From Sphaerochaetaceae bacterium (GTDB lineage: Bacteria > Spirochaetota > Spirochaetia > Sphaerochaetales > Sphaerochaetaceae), in NCBI GenBank assembly GCA_024405065.1, contig JAKSPF010000075.1:1-6342 (forward strand): 6,342 nucleotides of DNA, read 5' to 3'. Of this stretch, positions 1 to 6,291 are shown piece after piece; the first letter of the stretch is position 1; every line of letters starts with the position of its first letter. The translations under genes and the position numbers were made by a program. The notes under the pieces are model-generated. The model ran no database searches and was not told the DNA's origin. It saw nothing but the letters and a program-made list of their open reading frames with translations.

Positions 1-72
1 TTTTCCGGATTTTTCTATGATTTTTGCCGAATTTCATCGTTTTGTCCGACTTCATAATAAGAGAAATGAGCT

Positions 73-1485
73 TTACTTTTCAAAGAATTTTATGAGCTTG
101 AATTTTATGCCAGAGTTACCGTAAGGATGGTAACGCAGCGGAAGATTCAAATGACTGCTCCCTCTGAGGACAGTTGACGGATGTGTAAATTCGGCAAATC
201 CCCACTTTCCGTGATAAGCACCGATTCCGGAGTGACCGACTCCGTTAAAAGGAACACCGCGTACCATCATGTGATAACACACCTCATTGATACAACCTCC
301 GCCATACTGCATTGACCTCATCACCCTGTCAGCCCACCGTCTGTTTTTTGAAAACACATAAAGGGCAAGAGGTTTCTCTCTGCGGCTCACCGTATCAAGC
401 AGACTTTCCACATCACAGTCTCTGAAGGTAACAACCGGAAGCAGGGGATTGAAAAGCTCGTGATTTACAATAGGTTCATCAATATTCACCGGATATATTA
501 TAGAAGGGGCATATTTGCATTTTTCCTCACTTCCGAACCCTCCGTACACAATCCTGTCACGATAAAGCTCCGCTTCTTTCTTACACTTATCGTAAGCCTG
601 CGCACTTATAAGCTTTGGATATTCCGGATTTTCAACAGCATTCTTACCTATCTGTTTCTCAAATTCCGATTTCAGAAGTCCGACAAATTCATCGGCAACT
701 TCTTCCGCAACCGCCACCTGATTTATATTGATACATATCTGTCCGGAATTGCACAATTTGAAAAAAGCCACCTTCCTTGCAGCATCTTTCAGATTTGCAT
801 CCTTACGTATGATACACCAGTTTCCGGTCTCACCTCCGAGCTCAAGTGCAACAGGAGTAAGATTCTTTGCAGCCTCCGTCATTATATGTTTTGCTATTTC
901 CGGCGAGCCGGTATAGAAAATTTTGTCAAACCTTTGTGCAAGACACATATCCGCAACATCATGCCCGCCCTGAATGACGGTCACATAATCAGGAGTAAAT
1001 GTTTCTGAAATAAGATCTGCAACGGCTTTACTGCAATTTACGGACTTGGAACTCACCTTGACAACTGCAGTATTACCACCTGAAATTGCAGCAACAAGGA
1101 CTCCCAAACTGAGCAGAACCGGAAAATTAAACGGACTGATTATCAGCACGGTACCGTAGGGCATTTTGTAAACTTTTGTAAACAAACCGGGGAAACACAG
1201 AAGTCCGCTGAAGTGAATTTCCGGTTTTGCCCAGCGTCTCAATCCTCTCAGAGTTTCGTTAAGTTCAAGAACAAGTGTTCCGATATCACACATATAGGCT
1301 TCAACATCACTGCGTCCCAAATCCGAGGAAAGAGCCTGTACAAGCACATCTTTGTATTTCATTACCGCATTTTTCAACTTGATGAGCATTCTGCGCCTGA
1401 AATTCACGTCAAGAGTTTTTCCGCTTCTGAAAAAATTGTTCTGTTTTTCAACAATCCCGTGAATCACGTCCTTTGTATAAACCAT
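73..1485 (-). CDS. NAD(P)-dependent aldehyde dehydrogenase, ALDH3-like
   Basis: This is a 470-residue cytosolic enzyme expected to oxidise an aldehyde to the carboxylic acid with NAD(P)+. Seen directly: the SPFNFP segment with catalytic-site Asn120, the cofactor lysine K143, YTGS at 191-194, the general-base Glu215 in LELGG, the catalytic Cys251 in NSGQIC, and Glu343 in the HELFNP segment. The C-terminal GIGAYHGKWGF motif followed by an LRY-P-Y tail is typical of the short class-3 branch (coniferyl and fatty aldehyde dehydrogenases), and the length fits. The start is set by GAGGTGAT directly upstream of the ATG, and the N-terminus aligns with the usual family start. Oddities: the usual KPSE reads KVSS, and the usual ELGGK reads ELGGE. 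No pathway partner adjoins it, so the physiological aldehyde is unknown. The family call is secure; the substrate is not. Confidence 0.93.
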   Translation of the reverse strand: MVYTKDVIHGIVEKQNNFFRSGKTLDVNFRRRMLIKLKNAVMKYKDVLVQALSSDLGRSDVEAYMCDIGTLVLELNETLRGLRRWAKPEIHFSGLLCFPGLFTKVYKMPYGTVLIISPFNFPVLLSLGVLVAAISGGNTAVVKVSSKSVNCSKAVADLISETFTPDYVTVIQGGHDVADMCLAQRFDKIFYTGSPEIAKHIMTEAAKNLTPVALELGGETGNWCIIRKDANLKDAARKVAFFKLCNSGQICININQVAVAEEVADEFVGLLKSEFEKQIGKNAVENPEYPKLISAQAYDKCKKEAELYRDRIVYGGFGSEEKCKYAPSIIYPVNIDEPIVNHELFNPLLPVVTFRDCDVESLLDTVSRREKPLALYVFSKNRRWADRVMRSMQYGGGCINEVCYHMMVRGVPFNGVGHSGIGAYHGKWGFAEFTHPSTVLRGSSHLNLPLRYHPYGNSGIKFKLIKFFEK

Positions 1486-1570
1486 ATCACCTCAAAATCA
1501 GCGGCAGTACCGGTTCGGCCCGAAAAAAATACCGGAGAAACTTTCAAAACAGCTTTGAAATGCCCGCTTC
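1486..1570 (-). promoter_or_regulatory. 5' leader of the aldehyde dehydrogenase gene with inverted repeats
   Basis: If transcription starts near 1570, the dehydrogenase mRNA has a leader of about 85 nt. Three symmetric elements are visible. The first is a perfect TTTCAAA-N5-TTTGAAA dyad at 1542-1560. The second is CCGGT (1510-1514) facing ACCGG (1531-1535). The third, nested inside it, is the TTCGG-C-CCGAA palindrome at 1514-1524, next to a run of seven A (T in the mRNA). The order of hairpin and T-run is not that of a normal terminator. These elements could be operators or RNA structures. I recognise no known riboswitch class. The leader ends with the ribosome-binding site GAGGTGAT at 1486-1493. 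Confidence 0.3.
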
Positions 1571-1576
1571 ACAGGC

Positions 1577-1605
1577 AAAATAACATTTATCAAAATATAT
1601 GTCCA
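1577..1605 (-). promoter_or_regulatory. Predicted sigma70-type extended -10 promoter for the aldehyde dehydrogenase gene
   Basis: On the minus strand TGGACA (1605-1600, 5 of 6 matches to TTGACA) is followed after exactly 17 nt by TATTTT (1582-1577, 4 of 6 matches to TATAAT). The -10 is preceded by TGT, giving the extended -10 form TGn. The predicted transcription start is near 1570. No better pair was found between the two divergent genes. Confidence 0.55.
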
Positions 1606-1609
1606 GCAC

Positions 1610-1644
1610 TGTTTGTAGCGGCTACTTCGCAGTATAATGTGGCT
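1610..1644 (+). promoter_or_regulatory. Predicted promoter for the beta-helix gene, arranged for a leaderless transcript
   Basis: A perfect TATAAT lies at 1633-1638. Counting its last base as -7, position +1 is A1645, the first base of the ATG. There is no purine-rich Shine-Dalgarno stretch between the -10 and the ATG, or just upstream of it. The -35 region is poor: TGTTTG at 1610-1615 with 17-bp spacing, or TTGTAG at 1613-1618 with 14-bp spacing. The promoter may therefore need an activator or be weak. Confidence 0.5.
1615..1625. promoter_or_regulatory. Short palindrome inside the promoter spacer, possible operator
   Basis: GTAGC-G-GCTAC is a perfect 5-bp inverted repeat around one base. 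It lies just upstream of the TATAAT of the rightward gene and about 10 bp from the -35 of the leftward promoter. A protein bound here could affect both divergent promoters. It is short, so chance is a real alternative. Confidence 0.25.
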
Positions 1645-2328
1645 ATGGAACAAATAGAAAACAGGAACCTTTTTCAGTCCGGTCATACCCTTGCATGGAG
1701 TTTTTTTGAACAGCACAGATATCCTTGGGAAATTCTTCCGAATATTTCACAGATAATAGTTGTCATAGGAAAAACGCTTGATCCGGAGAAGTACGACAAT
1801 CCGTCTGAGAATGTCTGGATTGCAAAAAATGCAATAATAGCACCTTCTGCCGATATTCATGCTCCGGCAATAATAGGAGAAAGAACAGAACTGAGACACT
1901 GTGCTTTTATCAGGGGCAGCGCATTGGTGGGAAACGACTGTGTTGTGGGAAATTCGGTTGACTTGAAAAACTGCATTATGTTTGACTGCTCGCAGGCACC
2001 TCATTTCAATTATATAGGCGATTCAATTTTGGGGTATATGTCTCATACAGGAGCCGGAGCCATTACATCAAATTTAAAAAGCGACAAATCAAAAGTTGTT
2101 GTTCATAACGGTTCTGTTTCAATTGAGACAAACCTTCTCAAATTCGGAGCAATACTTGCAGACAATGTTGAGGTAGGATGTAACTCAGTTCTGAATCCCG
2201 GAACAATTGTCTGCAGGAATACAAACATATACCCCGCATCTTCCGTCAGAGGAGTTATTCCTGCAAATTCAATCTACAAATCCGGCAAATATGCAGAAAT
2301 TGTAAAAAAGAATTTGCAAAACAACTAA
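1645..2328 (+). CDS. Stand-alone left-handed beta-helix acetyltransferase-like protein (GlmU C-terminal-domain type)
   Basis: This is a 227-residue hexapeptide-repeat protein. Residues about 1-55 form a short lead-in (HTLAWSF, then YPWEILP), and about 57-203 form the left-handed parallel beta-helix, which usually trimerises. Relatives are often labelled UDP-N-acetylglucosamine pyrophosphorylase, but the nucleotidyltransferase domain with its glycine-rich GTRM-type loop is missing, so that activity is not supported. Matched by eye to E. coli GlmU, R90, K108, H120, Y123 and N143 fall at R333, K351, catalytic H363, Y366 and N386 with constant spacing; N377 is replaced by H134. This suggests N-acetylation of an amino-sugar 1-phosphate or a similar acceptor (inference). 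ATG 1645 is chosen because the family N-terminus begins here. The open frame continues upstream to 1213 only as the antisense of the dehydrogenase gene. No Shine-Dalgarno site is present. Confidence 0.85.
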   Translation: MEQIENRNLFQSGHTLAWSFFEQHRYPWEILPNISQIIVVIGKTLDPEKYDNPSENVWIAKNAIIAPSADIHAPAIIGERTELRHCAFIRGSALVGNDCVVGNSVDLKNCIMFDCSQAPHFNYIGDSILGYMSHTGAGAITSNLKSDKSKVVVHNGSVSIETNLLKFGAILADNVEVGCNSVLNPGTIVCRNTNIYPASSVRGVIPANSIYKSGKYAEIVKKNLQNN

Positions 2329-2344
2329 CCGGCATCTCAGCGGT

Positions 2345-2367
2345 AAAAAGCAAGGTTCTCTGAACTT
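2345..2367 (-). terminator. Weak candidate terminator after the permease gene
   Basis: On the minus strand AAGTTC (2367-2362), loop AGA, then GAACCTT (2358-2352) forms a 6-bp stem with one bulged C, followed by GC and TTTTT (2349-2345). It begins at the permease stop codon. The stem is short and bulged, so termination may be inefficient or happen further on, inside the convergent gene. For the plus-strand gene I see only a 4-bp ACCG/CGGT stem near 2328-2344 without a T-run. Confidence 0.3.
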
Positions 2368-4028
2368 CAGACGATTTTGACTTTCCCCTTTGTTGCACGG
2401 AAAACAAGAAGCAGAGAGAAAATTGTCGTTACAGTCAGAATCGTTGCAAGTGCTGCAGCAGTTCCGTCACTCATTCTTACAACTTCCTGATATATCGCAA
2501 CGGCAATTGTAGATGTTTTTCCGGTGTAAAGCATAATTGAACTTGAAAGCTCGTTGATACAAGTAATCCAACTCAGAACCGCACCGGACATAACTCCCGG
2601 AAGCATCATTCTTGCCGTTACCGTGAAAAAAGTTTTCAAAGGCGGCACACCAAGATTAATTGACGCTTCTTCCACAAAAGGATCCATTTGATAAAGAAAA
2701 GCCGTACCGCTACGCACGGTATACGGCAGTTTTCTGATAACAAAGGAAATAATCATTATTGCAGCTGTACCGACAAGCACAAGCGGTTTTTTGTTAAATG
2801 CAATAATAAGTCCGATACCCAAAACAGAACCGGGTATGACATAAGGGAACATAATCAGCATATCAATGAAATTTGCCACTTTCCCTTTTTTTCTGACCAG
2901 AATATAGGCAATGAATATTCCTACCACAACTATGAATACAATTGCCACAAAAGAAAATACATAGGTATTTTTGATATTTACATAAAGACGTTTGATTATT
3001 GTCCTGTAATTATTGAGGTTGATTCCCTTGACAACACCGGAGAAACTTCTTTCTACAAATGATTGACAGATGACGACAATCTGAGGAAGGGAGGCAAAGA
3101 AAACCACTAAGAATATCGGAAGAGATGCAAGAAATCTCTTTGAACCGTGCAACTGAATTTCCACAGGCGGTCTGAGGGAACTCATTTGGTAGTTTCTTTT
3201 GTCAATTACAAGTTTCTGAAATGTAAGCATGAGCAACGAGCAACAGACAATAACTACAGATAACGCAGATGCCATAAAAGGATCTGTTGCACTTTCAGAC
3301 ATATACTCGTTATAAACAAGAACCGGAAGAACTACATACCCCTCTCCTAAAAGCATCGGGGTTCCGAAGTCTGCAAGACAGGTCATGAATACCATTACAC
3401 AACCGGCAAGAATTGACGGAAGTACAACAGGAAGCGTTACAGTCCAGATTCTTCTGAGTTTATTCATCCCGAGATTTTCAGAAGCCTCCTCCAAAGAACT
3501 GTCAATTGAGTTCATTGCTCCCGAAGTGTAGAGATAAATATAGGCAAAAAGATGTAAAGTGAAAACAAAAATAATTCCGCCGCGCCCGTAGATTGTAGGT
3601 GCTTTCATTCCTATTGATTGAAAAAGTTTTGCAAATAAACCGTTTCTTCCAAGCAGGATAATCCATGAGTATGCCCCGATAAACGGTGGACTCATCAGGG
3701 ACATTATAATCAGGATGTGCATTGTCTTTTTTGCCAAAATGTTATATCTGGTCATTAAATAAGCTACAGGCACACCGATAAACAACGTGGTAAGAACAGT
3801 GCATGAACAGACAAACAAAGACCTGAACAATGACTTATAGTAATAAGGTTTTTCTATAAATCTTTTGAAGTTATAAAGAGTCATTCCCTCAACTTTTGTG
3901 GAAAAGACACTTTTTGTTATAATGGTGTAAAACGGATAGACAATGAAAAGACACATTGTTGCTATGGTAATAATCTTTACTATGCTCCAGAAATCCAAAT
4001 GAAATTTTATTCCGGTCAGATTTTTCAT
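2367..4028 (-). CDS. ABC importer permease, two fused BPD_transp_1 domains (FbpB/ThiP-like)
   Basis: This is a 553-residue inner-membrane protein that forms the whole translocation channel of the importer. It has about 12 hydrophobic segments in two homologous halves, about residues 15-272 and 300-545. Each half carries the EAA loop that docks on the ATPase: EEASENLG from residue 180 and EEASINLG from residue 453, each followed by about 20 residues ending in a conserved Leu-Pro. Near-identical loops show internal duplication. Fused permeases of this length are typical of the ferric iron, thiamine, phosphonate and sugar-phosphate importers. The ATG overlaps the ATPase stop codon as ATGA, and a strong AGGAGGTG site at 4044-4037 lies in the end of the ATPase gene 10 nt upstream, indicating coupled translation. 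The transported compound is not readable from the channel sequence. Confidence 0.92.
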   Translation of the reverse strand: MKNLTGIKFHLDFWSIVKIITIATMCLFIVYPFYTIITKSVFSTKVEGMTLYNFKRFIEKPYYYKSLFRSLFVCSCTVLTTLFIGVPVAYLMTRYNILAKKTMHILIIMSLMSPPFIGAYSWIILLGRNGLFAKLFQSIGMKAPTIYGRGGIIFVFTLHLFAYIYLYTSGAMNSIDSSLEEASENLGMNKLRRIWTVTLPVVLPSILAGCVMVFMTCLADFGTPMLLGEGYVVLPVLVYNEYMSESATDPFMASALSVVIVCCSLLMLTFQKLVIDKRNYQMSSLRPPVEIQLHGSKRFLASLPIFLVVFFASLPQIVVICQSFVERSFSGVVKGINLNNYRTIIKRLYVNIKNTYVFSFVAIVFIVVVGIFIAYILVRKKGKVANFIDMLIMFPYVIPGSVLGIGLIIAFNKKPLVLVGTAAIMIISFVIRKLPYTVRSGTAFLYQMDPFVEEASINLGVPPLKTFFTVTARMMLPGVMSGAVLSWITCINELSSSIMLYTGKTSTIAVAIYQEVVRMSDGTAAALATILTVTTIFSLLLVFRATKGKVKIV

Positions 4029-5089
4029 AGGCTCAACACCTCCTGACTTTCCGCTTCATAAACGCTGACACGGGCAGGGTCAAAACTGATAAAAACATTT
4101 TCCCCGTTTTCATAAACAGCTGAATTATCTTTTGTGTATTCATTGATTGTAAGAGTCTGACCGTTATCAAGCCGGACTTCATACTCAACAAAATCACCTA
4201 AGAATGTTGAAAACAGAATTTTACCGGGCAGACCTTCTTTGGAAAAAAACAACTGTTCCGGACGGGCAGAAAGAATTGCTTTTCCTCTGTATTCCTTTTT
4301 CAGCGGAATATCAACAGACAATTCTCCGTTGATATCAACACGATTATCTGATACTACATTACAGTCAATAAAATTGCTTATTCCGATAAAGCCTGCAACA
4401 AACGGATTCTGTGGCTTGGCATATATTTCTGCCGGAGTACCTACCTGCATTATGTTTCCGTCTTTCATTACAGCAATACGATCCGATATTGCCAAAGCCT
4501 CTTCCTGATCGTGTGTAACATAAATTGTTGTAATTCCGAGTCTTTTCTGTAATTTTTTTATGACGGTTCTCATCTGAACACGAAGTTTTGCATCAAGATT
4601 TGAAAGAGGTTCATCCATAAGCAGCACACTGGGTTCAATGACAAAAGCCCTTGCCAGTGCCACTCTCTGCTGCTGACCGCCGGAAAGTTCATTGGGCTTT
4701 CTGTCTGCAAGATGTGAAATCTGAACAAGTTCAAGGGCTTCATGTACCTTATTTTCAATTGCTTCTTCAGGCATTTTTCTTGCCCTCAGTCCGTAAGCAA
4801 CATTATCTTTCACGTTTAAGTGAGGAAAAATAGCGTAATTCTGGAATACCATTCCTATATCTCTTTTGTGAGCAGGAACAGAATTTATCAGTTTTTCTCC
4901 GAAGAAAAATTCCCCGCCCTCAATTGAGTTAAATCCTGCAATCATCCTTAAAAGTGTTGTTTTGCCACAACCGGAAGGTCCCAAAAGTGTAAAAAACTCT
5001 CCTTCTTTTATGTTCAGTGAGACTCCTTTAAGTGCCGTGAAGTCTCCGTATTTTTTGACGGCATTATTTATGATTACCTGATTACTCAT
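4025..5089 (-). CDS. ABC importer ATPase with TOBE domain (FbpC/PotA-like)
   Basis: This is a 354-residue cytoplasmic nucleotide-binding subunit that powers uptake through the fused permease encoded next. Motifs seen in order: Walker A GPSGCGKT at 37-44, Q-loop Gln83, signature LSGGQ at 135-139, Walker B VLLMDE at 155-160 with catalytic Glu160, D-loop SNLDA, and switch His193 in VTHDQEEA. A C-terminal TOBE domain follows from about residue 243, with the typical RPE segment at 276-278. The length and TOBE tail match the iron, polyamine, phosphonate and sugar-ester importer ATPases. The start is supported by GAGGAG at 5105-5100, 10 nt upstream. It is separated from the binding-protein gene by 146 bp holding two hairpins, and it overlaps the permease gene by 4 bases. 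All catalytic residues are intact, so it should be active. Confidence 0.95.
   Translation of the reverse strand: MSNQVIINNAVKKYGDFTALKGVSLNIKEGEFFTLLGPSGCGKTTLLRMIAGFNSIEGGEFFFGEKLINSVPAHKRDIGMVFQNYAIFPHLNVKDNVAYGLRARKMPEEAIENKVHEALELVQISHLADRKPNELSGGQQQRVALARAFVIEPSVLLMDEPLSNLDAKLRVQMRTVIKKLQKRLGITTIYVTHDQEEALAISDRIAVMKDGNIMQVGTPAEIYAKPQNPFVAGFIGISNFIDCNVVSDNRVDINGELSVDIPLKKEYRGKAILSARPEQLFFSKEGLPGKILFSTFLGDFVEYEVRLDNGQTLTINEYTKDNSAVYENGENVFISFDPARVSVYEAESQEVLSL
4037..4044 (-). promoter_or_regulatory. Strong ribosome-binding site for the permease, inside the ATPase gene
   Basis: AGGAGGTG on the minus strand matches the anti-Shine-Dalgarno sequence over eight bases, with 10 nt between AGGAGG and the permease ATG. 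It is embedded in the last codons of the ATPase gene and supports the start chosen at 4028. Together with the 4-base gene overlap it ties permease synthesis to translation of the ATPase. Confidence 0.75.
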
Positions 5090-5124
5090 TTACAATACGC
5101 TCCTCAAAACAAGAATTGGTTACC

Positions 5125-5159
5125 GTAGGAGAACTCAAAAGAGATTTTGAAGTTCCTAC
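5125..5159 (-). other. Bulged hairpin in the leader of the ATPase gene
   Basis: Read on the minus strand, the GTAGG, AACT and CAAAA blocks pair with TTTTG, AGTT and CCTAC around a TCTC loop. This gives about 14 base pairs, broken by one bulged T on one arm and a CT bulge on the other. It lies between the upstream terminator-like hairpin and the ATPase ribosome-binding site, about 20 nt before the latter. It could protect the 3' part of the operon mRNA from decay after processing, or bind a regulator. No T-run follows, so it is not a terminator. Confidence 0.4.
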
Positions 5160-5187
5160 CTGATGAAATTCGGCATAAGAAATACTG

Positions 5188-5215
5188 AAAAATCAAGGGG
5201 TCAGAGACCCCTTGA
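5188..5215 (-). terminator. Intra-operon rho-independent terminator (attenuating)
   Basis: TCAAGGGGTC (5193-5202) and GACCCCTTGA (5206-5215) form a perfect 10-bp stem with a 3-nt loop. On the minus strand the stem is followed by TTTTTC (5192-5187). It begins 20 bp after the stop codon of the binding-protein gene. The orientation fits only minus-strand transcripts. It should end most messages after the binding protein and let a fraction read through to the ATPase and permease, as is common in importer operons that need excess binding protein. No good separate promoter was seen between it and the ATPase gene. Confidence 0.82.
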
Positions 5216-5235
5216 CTGATAAATCAATAACAGAT

Positions 5236-6240
5236 TCAGTGATTGATAGGGAGGTCATTCCACTTCTCAACGATGGCGGCTTTATTGTTTGCAGCATAGG
5301 CAAAATCATAGTCGCCGAGATCAAGAGTTGAAAGTTCACAAAGTCCTACAGGAGGAAGGTCACTTCTTACAGGGCGTCTCTTCCAGTTTGTATTCTGATC
5401 TTTCTGACATTCCAGACCTGTGACAAAATCAACAAAAAGTTTTGCATTTTCTTTATTCGGGCAACCCTTGATAATTGCAACACCGTCAGGAACAGCCGAA
5501 TTTTTCTTCGGATAAATGTATCCGATATCAGGATTGTCATTATAAAGAACGGCTGATTTTTCAATTGTCACACCAACTGCATACTCACCGCTTGCGACGA
5601 GTTTATGACAGTTACCTGATGATGAAAGAATCTTGCCGTCAAGGTTTGCAATGAACTTATCTACAAGTTTCCAACCGTCATCAAGTGTTTTCTGGCTGAA
5701 AAGCATCGTACAGAGCTGAGTATAGGCAGAACCTGATTTTGCAGGAGAACAATAGGCAATCCTACCCTTTAATTTGGGATCGCAAAGCCCTTCCCATGTT
5801 GTGGGAACATCTTTTTCATCTATCAGTTTCTTATTGTAAATGAACACCATCGGAAGAGGAGACTCACCGATCCAAAGATCTTTTCCGTCCTTATATGCTT
5901 CAGCAATAACAGAATCGTTTGCACAGACATAAGGTTCAAAATAATCTACATAAGCGGCAAGTGTATCTGCTCCGCCGCCCCAGAAAACATCACCCTGAGG
6001 ATTTGCCGATTCGGCAACAACTCTCTGTGCAAGTTCACCGGTTCCGGCCGCAACAACCTCAACCGTAATTCCGGGATAAGCCTTCTCAAACAACGCAACA
6101 CCTGCAGCAAGAGGATCTGCATCATGCGGTGAATAAACAACTACTCTTCCCGAACCCGAGCTTTTTGATTCGTTTGCAGCGCCTGCAAAAACGACAGTTG
6201 CCAAAAGAACGAGAAGCAACACAGCAAAAACTTTCTTCAT
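5236..6240 (-). CDS. Periplasmic solute-binding protein of the ABC importer
   Basis: This is a 334-residue secreted binding protein, the substrate-capturing part of the importer encoded downstream. Residues 1-19 are a type I signal peptide (MKK, a long Leu/Val core, then VFA), with likely cleavage after A19 or A21. No lipobox cysteine is present, so it should be free in a periplasm. The mature part has the two-lobe fold expected of the iron / 2-aminoethylphosphonate / sugar-phosphate group: VVVYSPHDADP at 33-43, GDVFWGGGADT at 83-93, SPAKSGSAYTQ at 165-175, GEYAVG at 218-223, SAVPDGVAIIKG at 248-259 and RRPVRSD at 288-294. The FbpA-type adjacent tyrosine pair is absent. Eight cysteines remain after the signal peptide, many for such a protein. 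AGGAGAT at 6253-6247, 8 nt before the ATG, fixes the start. The ligand is undetermined. Confidence 0.92.
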   Translation of the reverse strand: MKKVFAVLLLVLLATVVFAGAANESKSSGSGRVVVYSPHDADPLAAGVALFEKAYPGITVEVVAAGTGELAQRVVAESANPQGDVFWGGGADTLAAYVDYFEPYVCANDSVIAEAYKDGKDLWIGESPLPMVFIYNKKLIDEKDVPTTWEGLCDPKLKGRIAYCSPAKSGSAYTQLCTMLFSQKTLDDGWKLVDKFIANLDGKILSSSGNCHKLVASGEYAVGVTIEKSAVLYNDNPDIGYIYPKKNSAVPDGVAIIKGCPNKENAKLFVDFVTGLECQKDQNTNWKRRPVRSDLPPVGLCELSTLDLGDYDFAYAANNKAAIVEKWNDLPINH

Positions 6241-6264
6241 TTTTCAATCTCCTATAAAAAAGTC

Positions 6265-6291
6265 TTTTGTATATTATATTGTTACACAAAA
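6265..6291 (-). promoter_or_regulatory. Predicted promoter of the importer operon with a dyad over the -10
   Basis: On the minus strand a perfect TATAAT occupies 6278-6273, giving a start near 6266 and a leader of about 26 nt. The -35 region is poor at every normal spacing (for example ATTACC with 16 bp, GATTAC with 17 bp), which suggests activator control or a weak promoter. The -10 sits at the centre of an imperfect inverted repeat, TTTTGT (6265-6270) facing ACAAAA (6286-6291). That is a position where a repressor would block polymerase. The arms are AT-rich, so chance symmetry is possible, and the repeat does not resemble a Fur box to me. Confidence 0.45.

Noticed and set aside
25..38. 14-base sequence also present in inverted orientation at 5162-5175, bracketing most of the window
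   Set aside because: A single 14-base match in an AT-rich window of this size is close to chance expectation. There are no other signs of mobile-element ends or target duplications.
1..55. Open frame on the minus strand starting with ATG at 55 and running off the window edge (18 codons, rich in Lys and Arg)
   Set aside because: There is no Shine-Dalgarno site and the frame is too short to judge. A downstream gene starting here is possible but not supported by what is visible. The 72 bp after the dehydrogenase stop codon also show no convincing terminator.
460..1008. Plus-strand frame of 182 codons inside the dehydrogenase gene
   Set aside because: It is fully antisense to a well-supported enzyme gene, and it has an odd composition and no recognisable motifs.
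1514..1524. TTCGG-C-CCGAA next to a seven-A run as a terminator
   Set aside because: Read on the minus strand, the T-run comes before the hairpin, not after it. On the plus strand the run is A. Neither orientation makes a rho-independent terminator.
1213..1644. 144-codon upstream extension of the beta-helix reading frame
   Set aside because: Most of it is antisense to the dehydrogenase gene and the rest runs through the divergent promoters. The encoded residues show no family similarity, and related proteins begin at the equivalent of 1645.
2688..3062. Plus-strand frame rich in His, Asn and Cys inside the permease gene
   Set aside because: It is the antisense of membrane-segment codons, which produces such compositions. 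It has no ribosome-binding site or family features.
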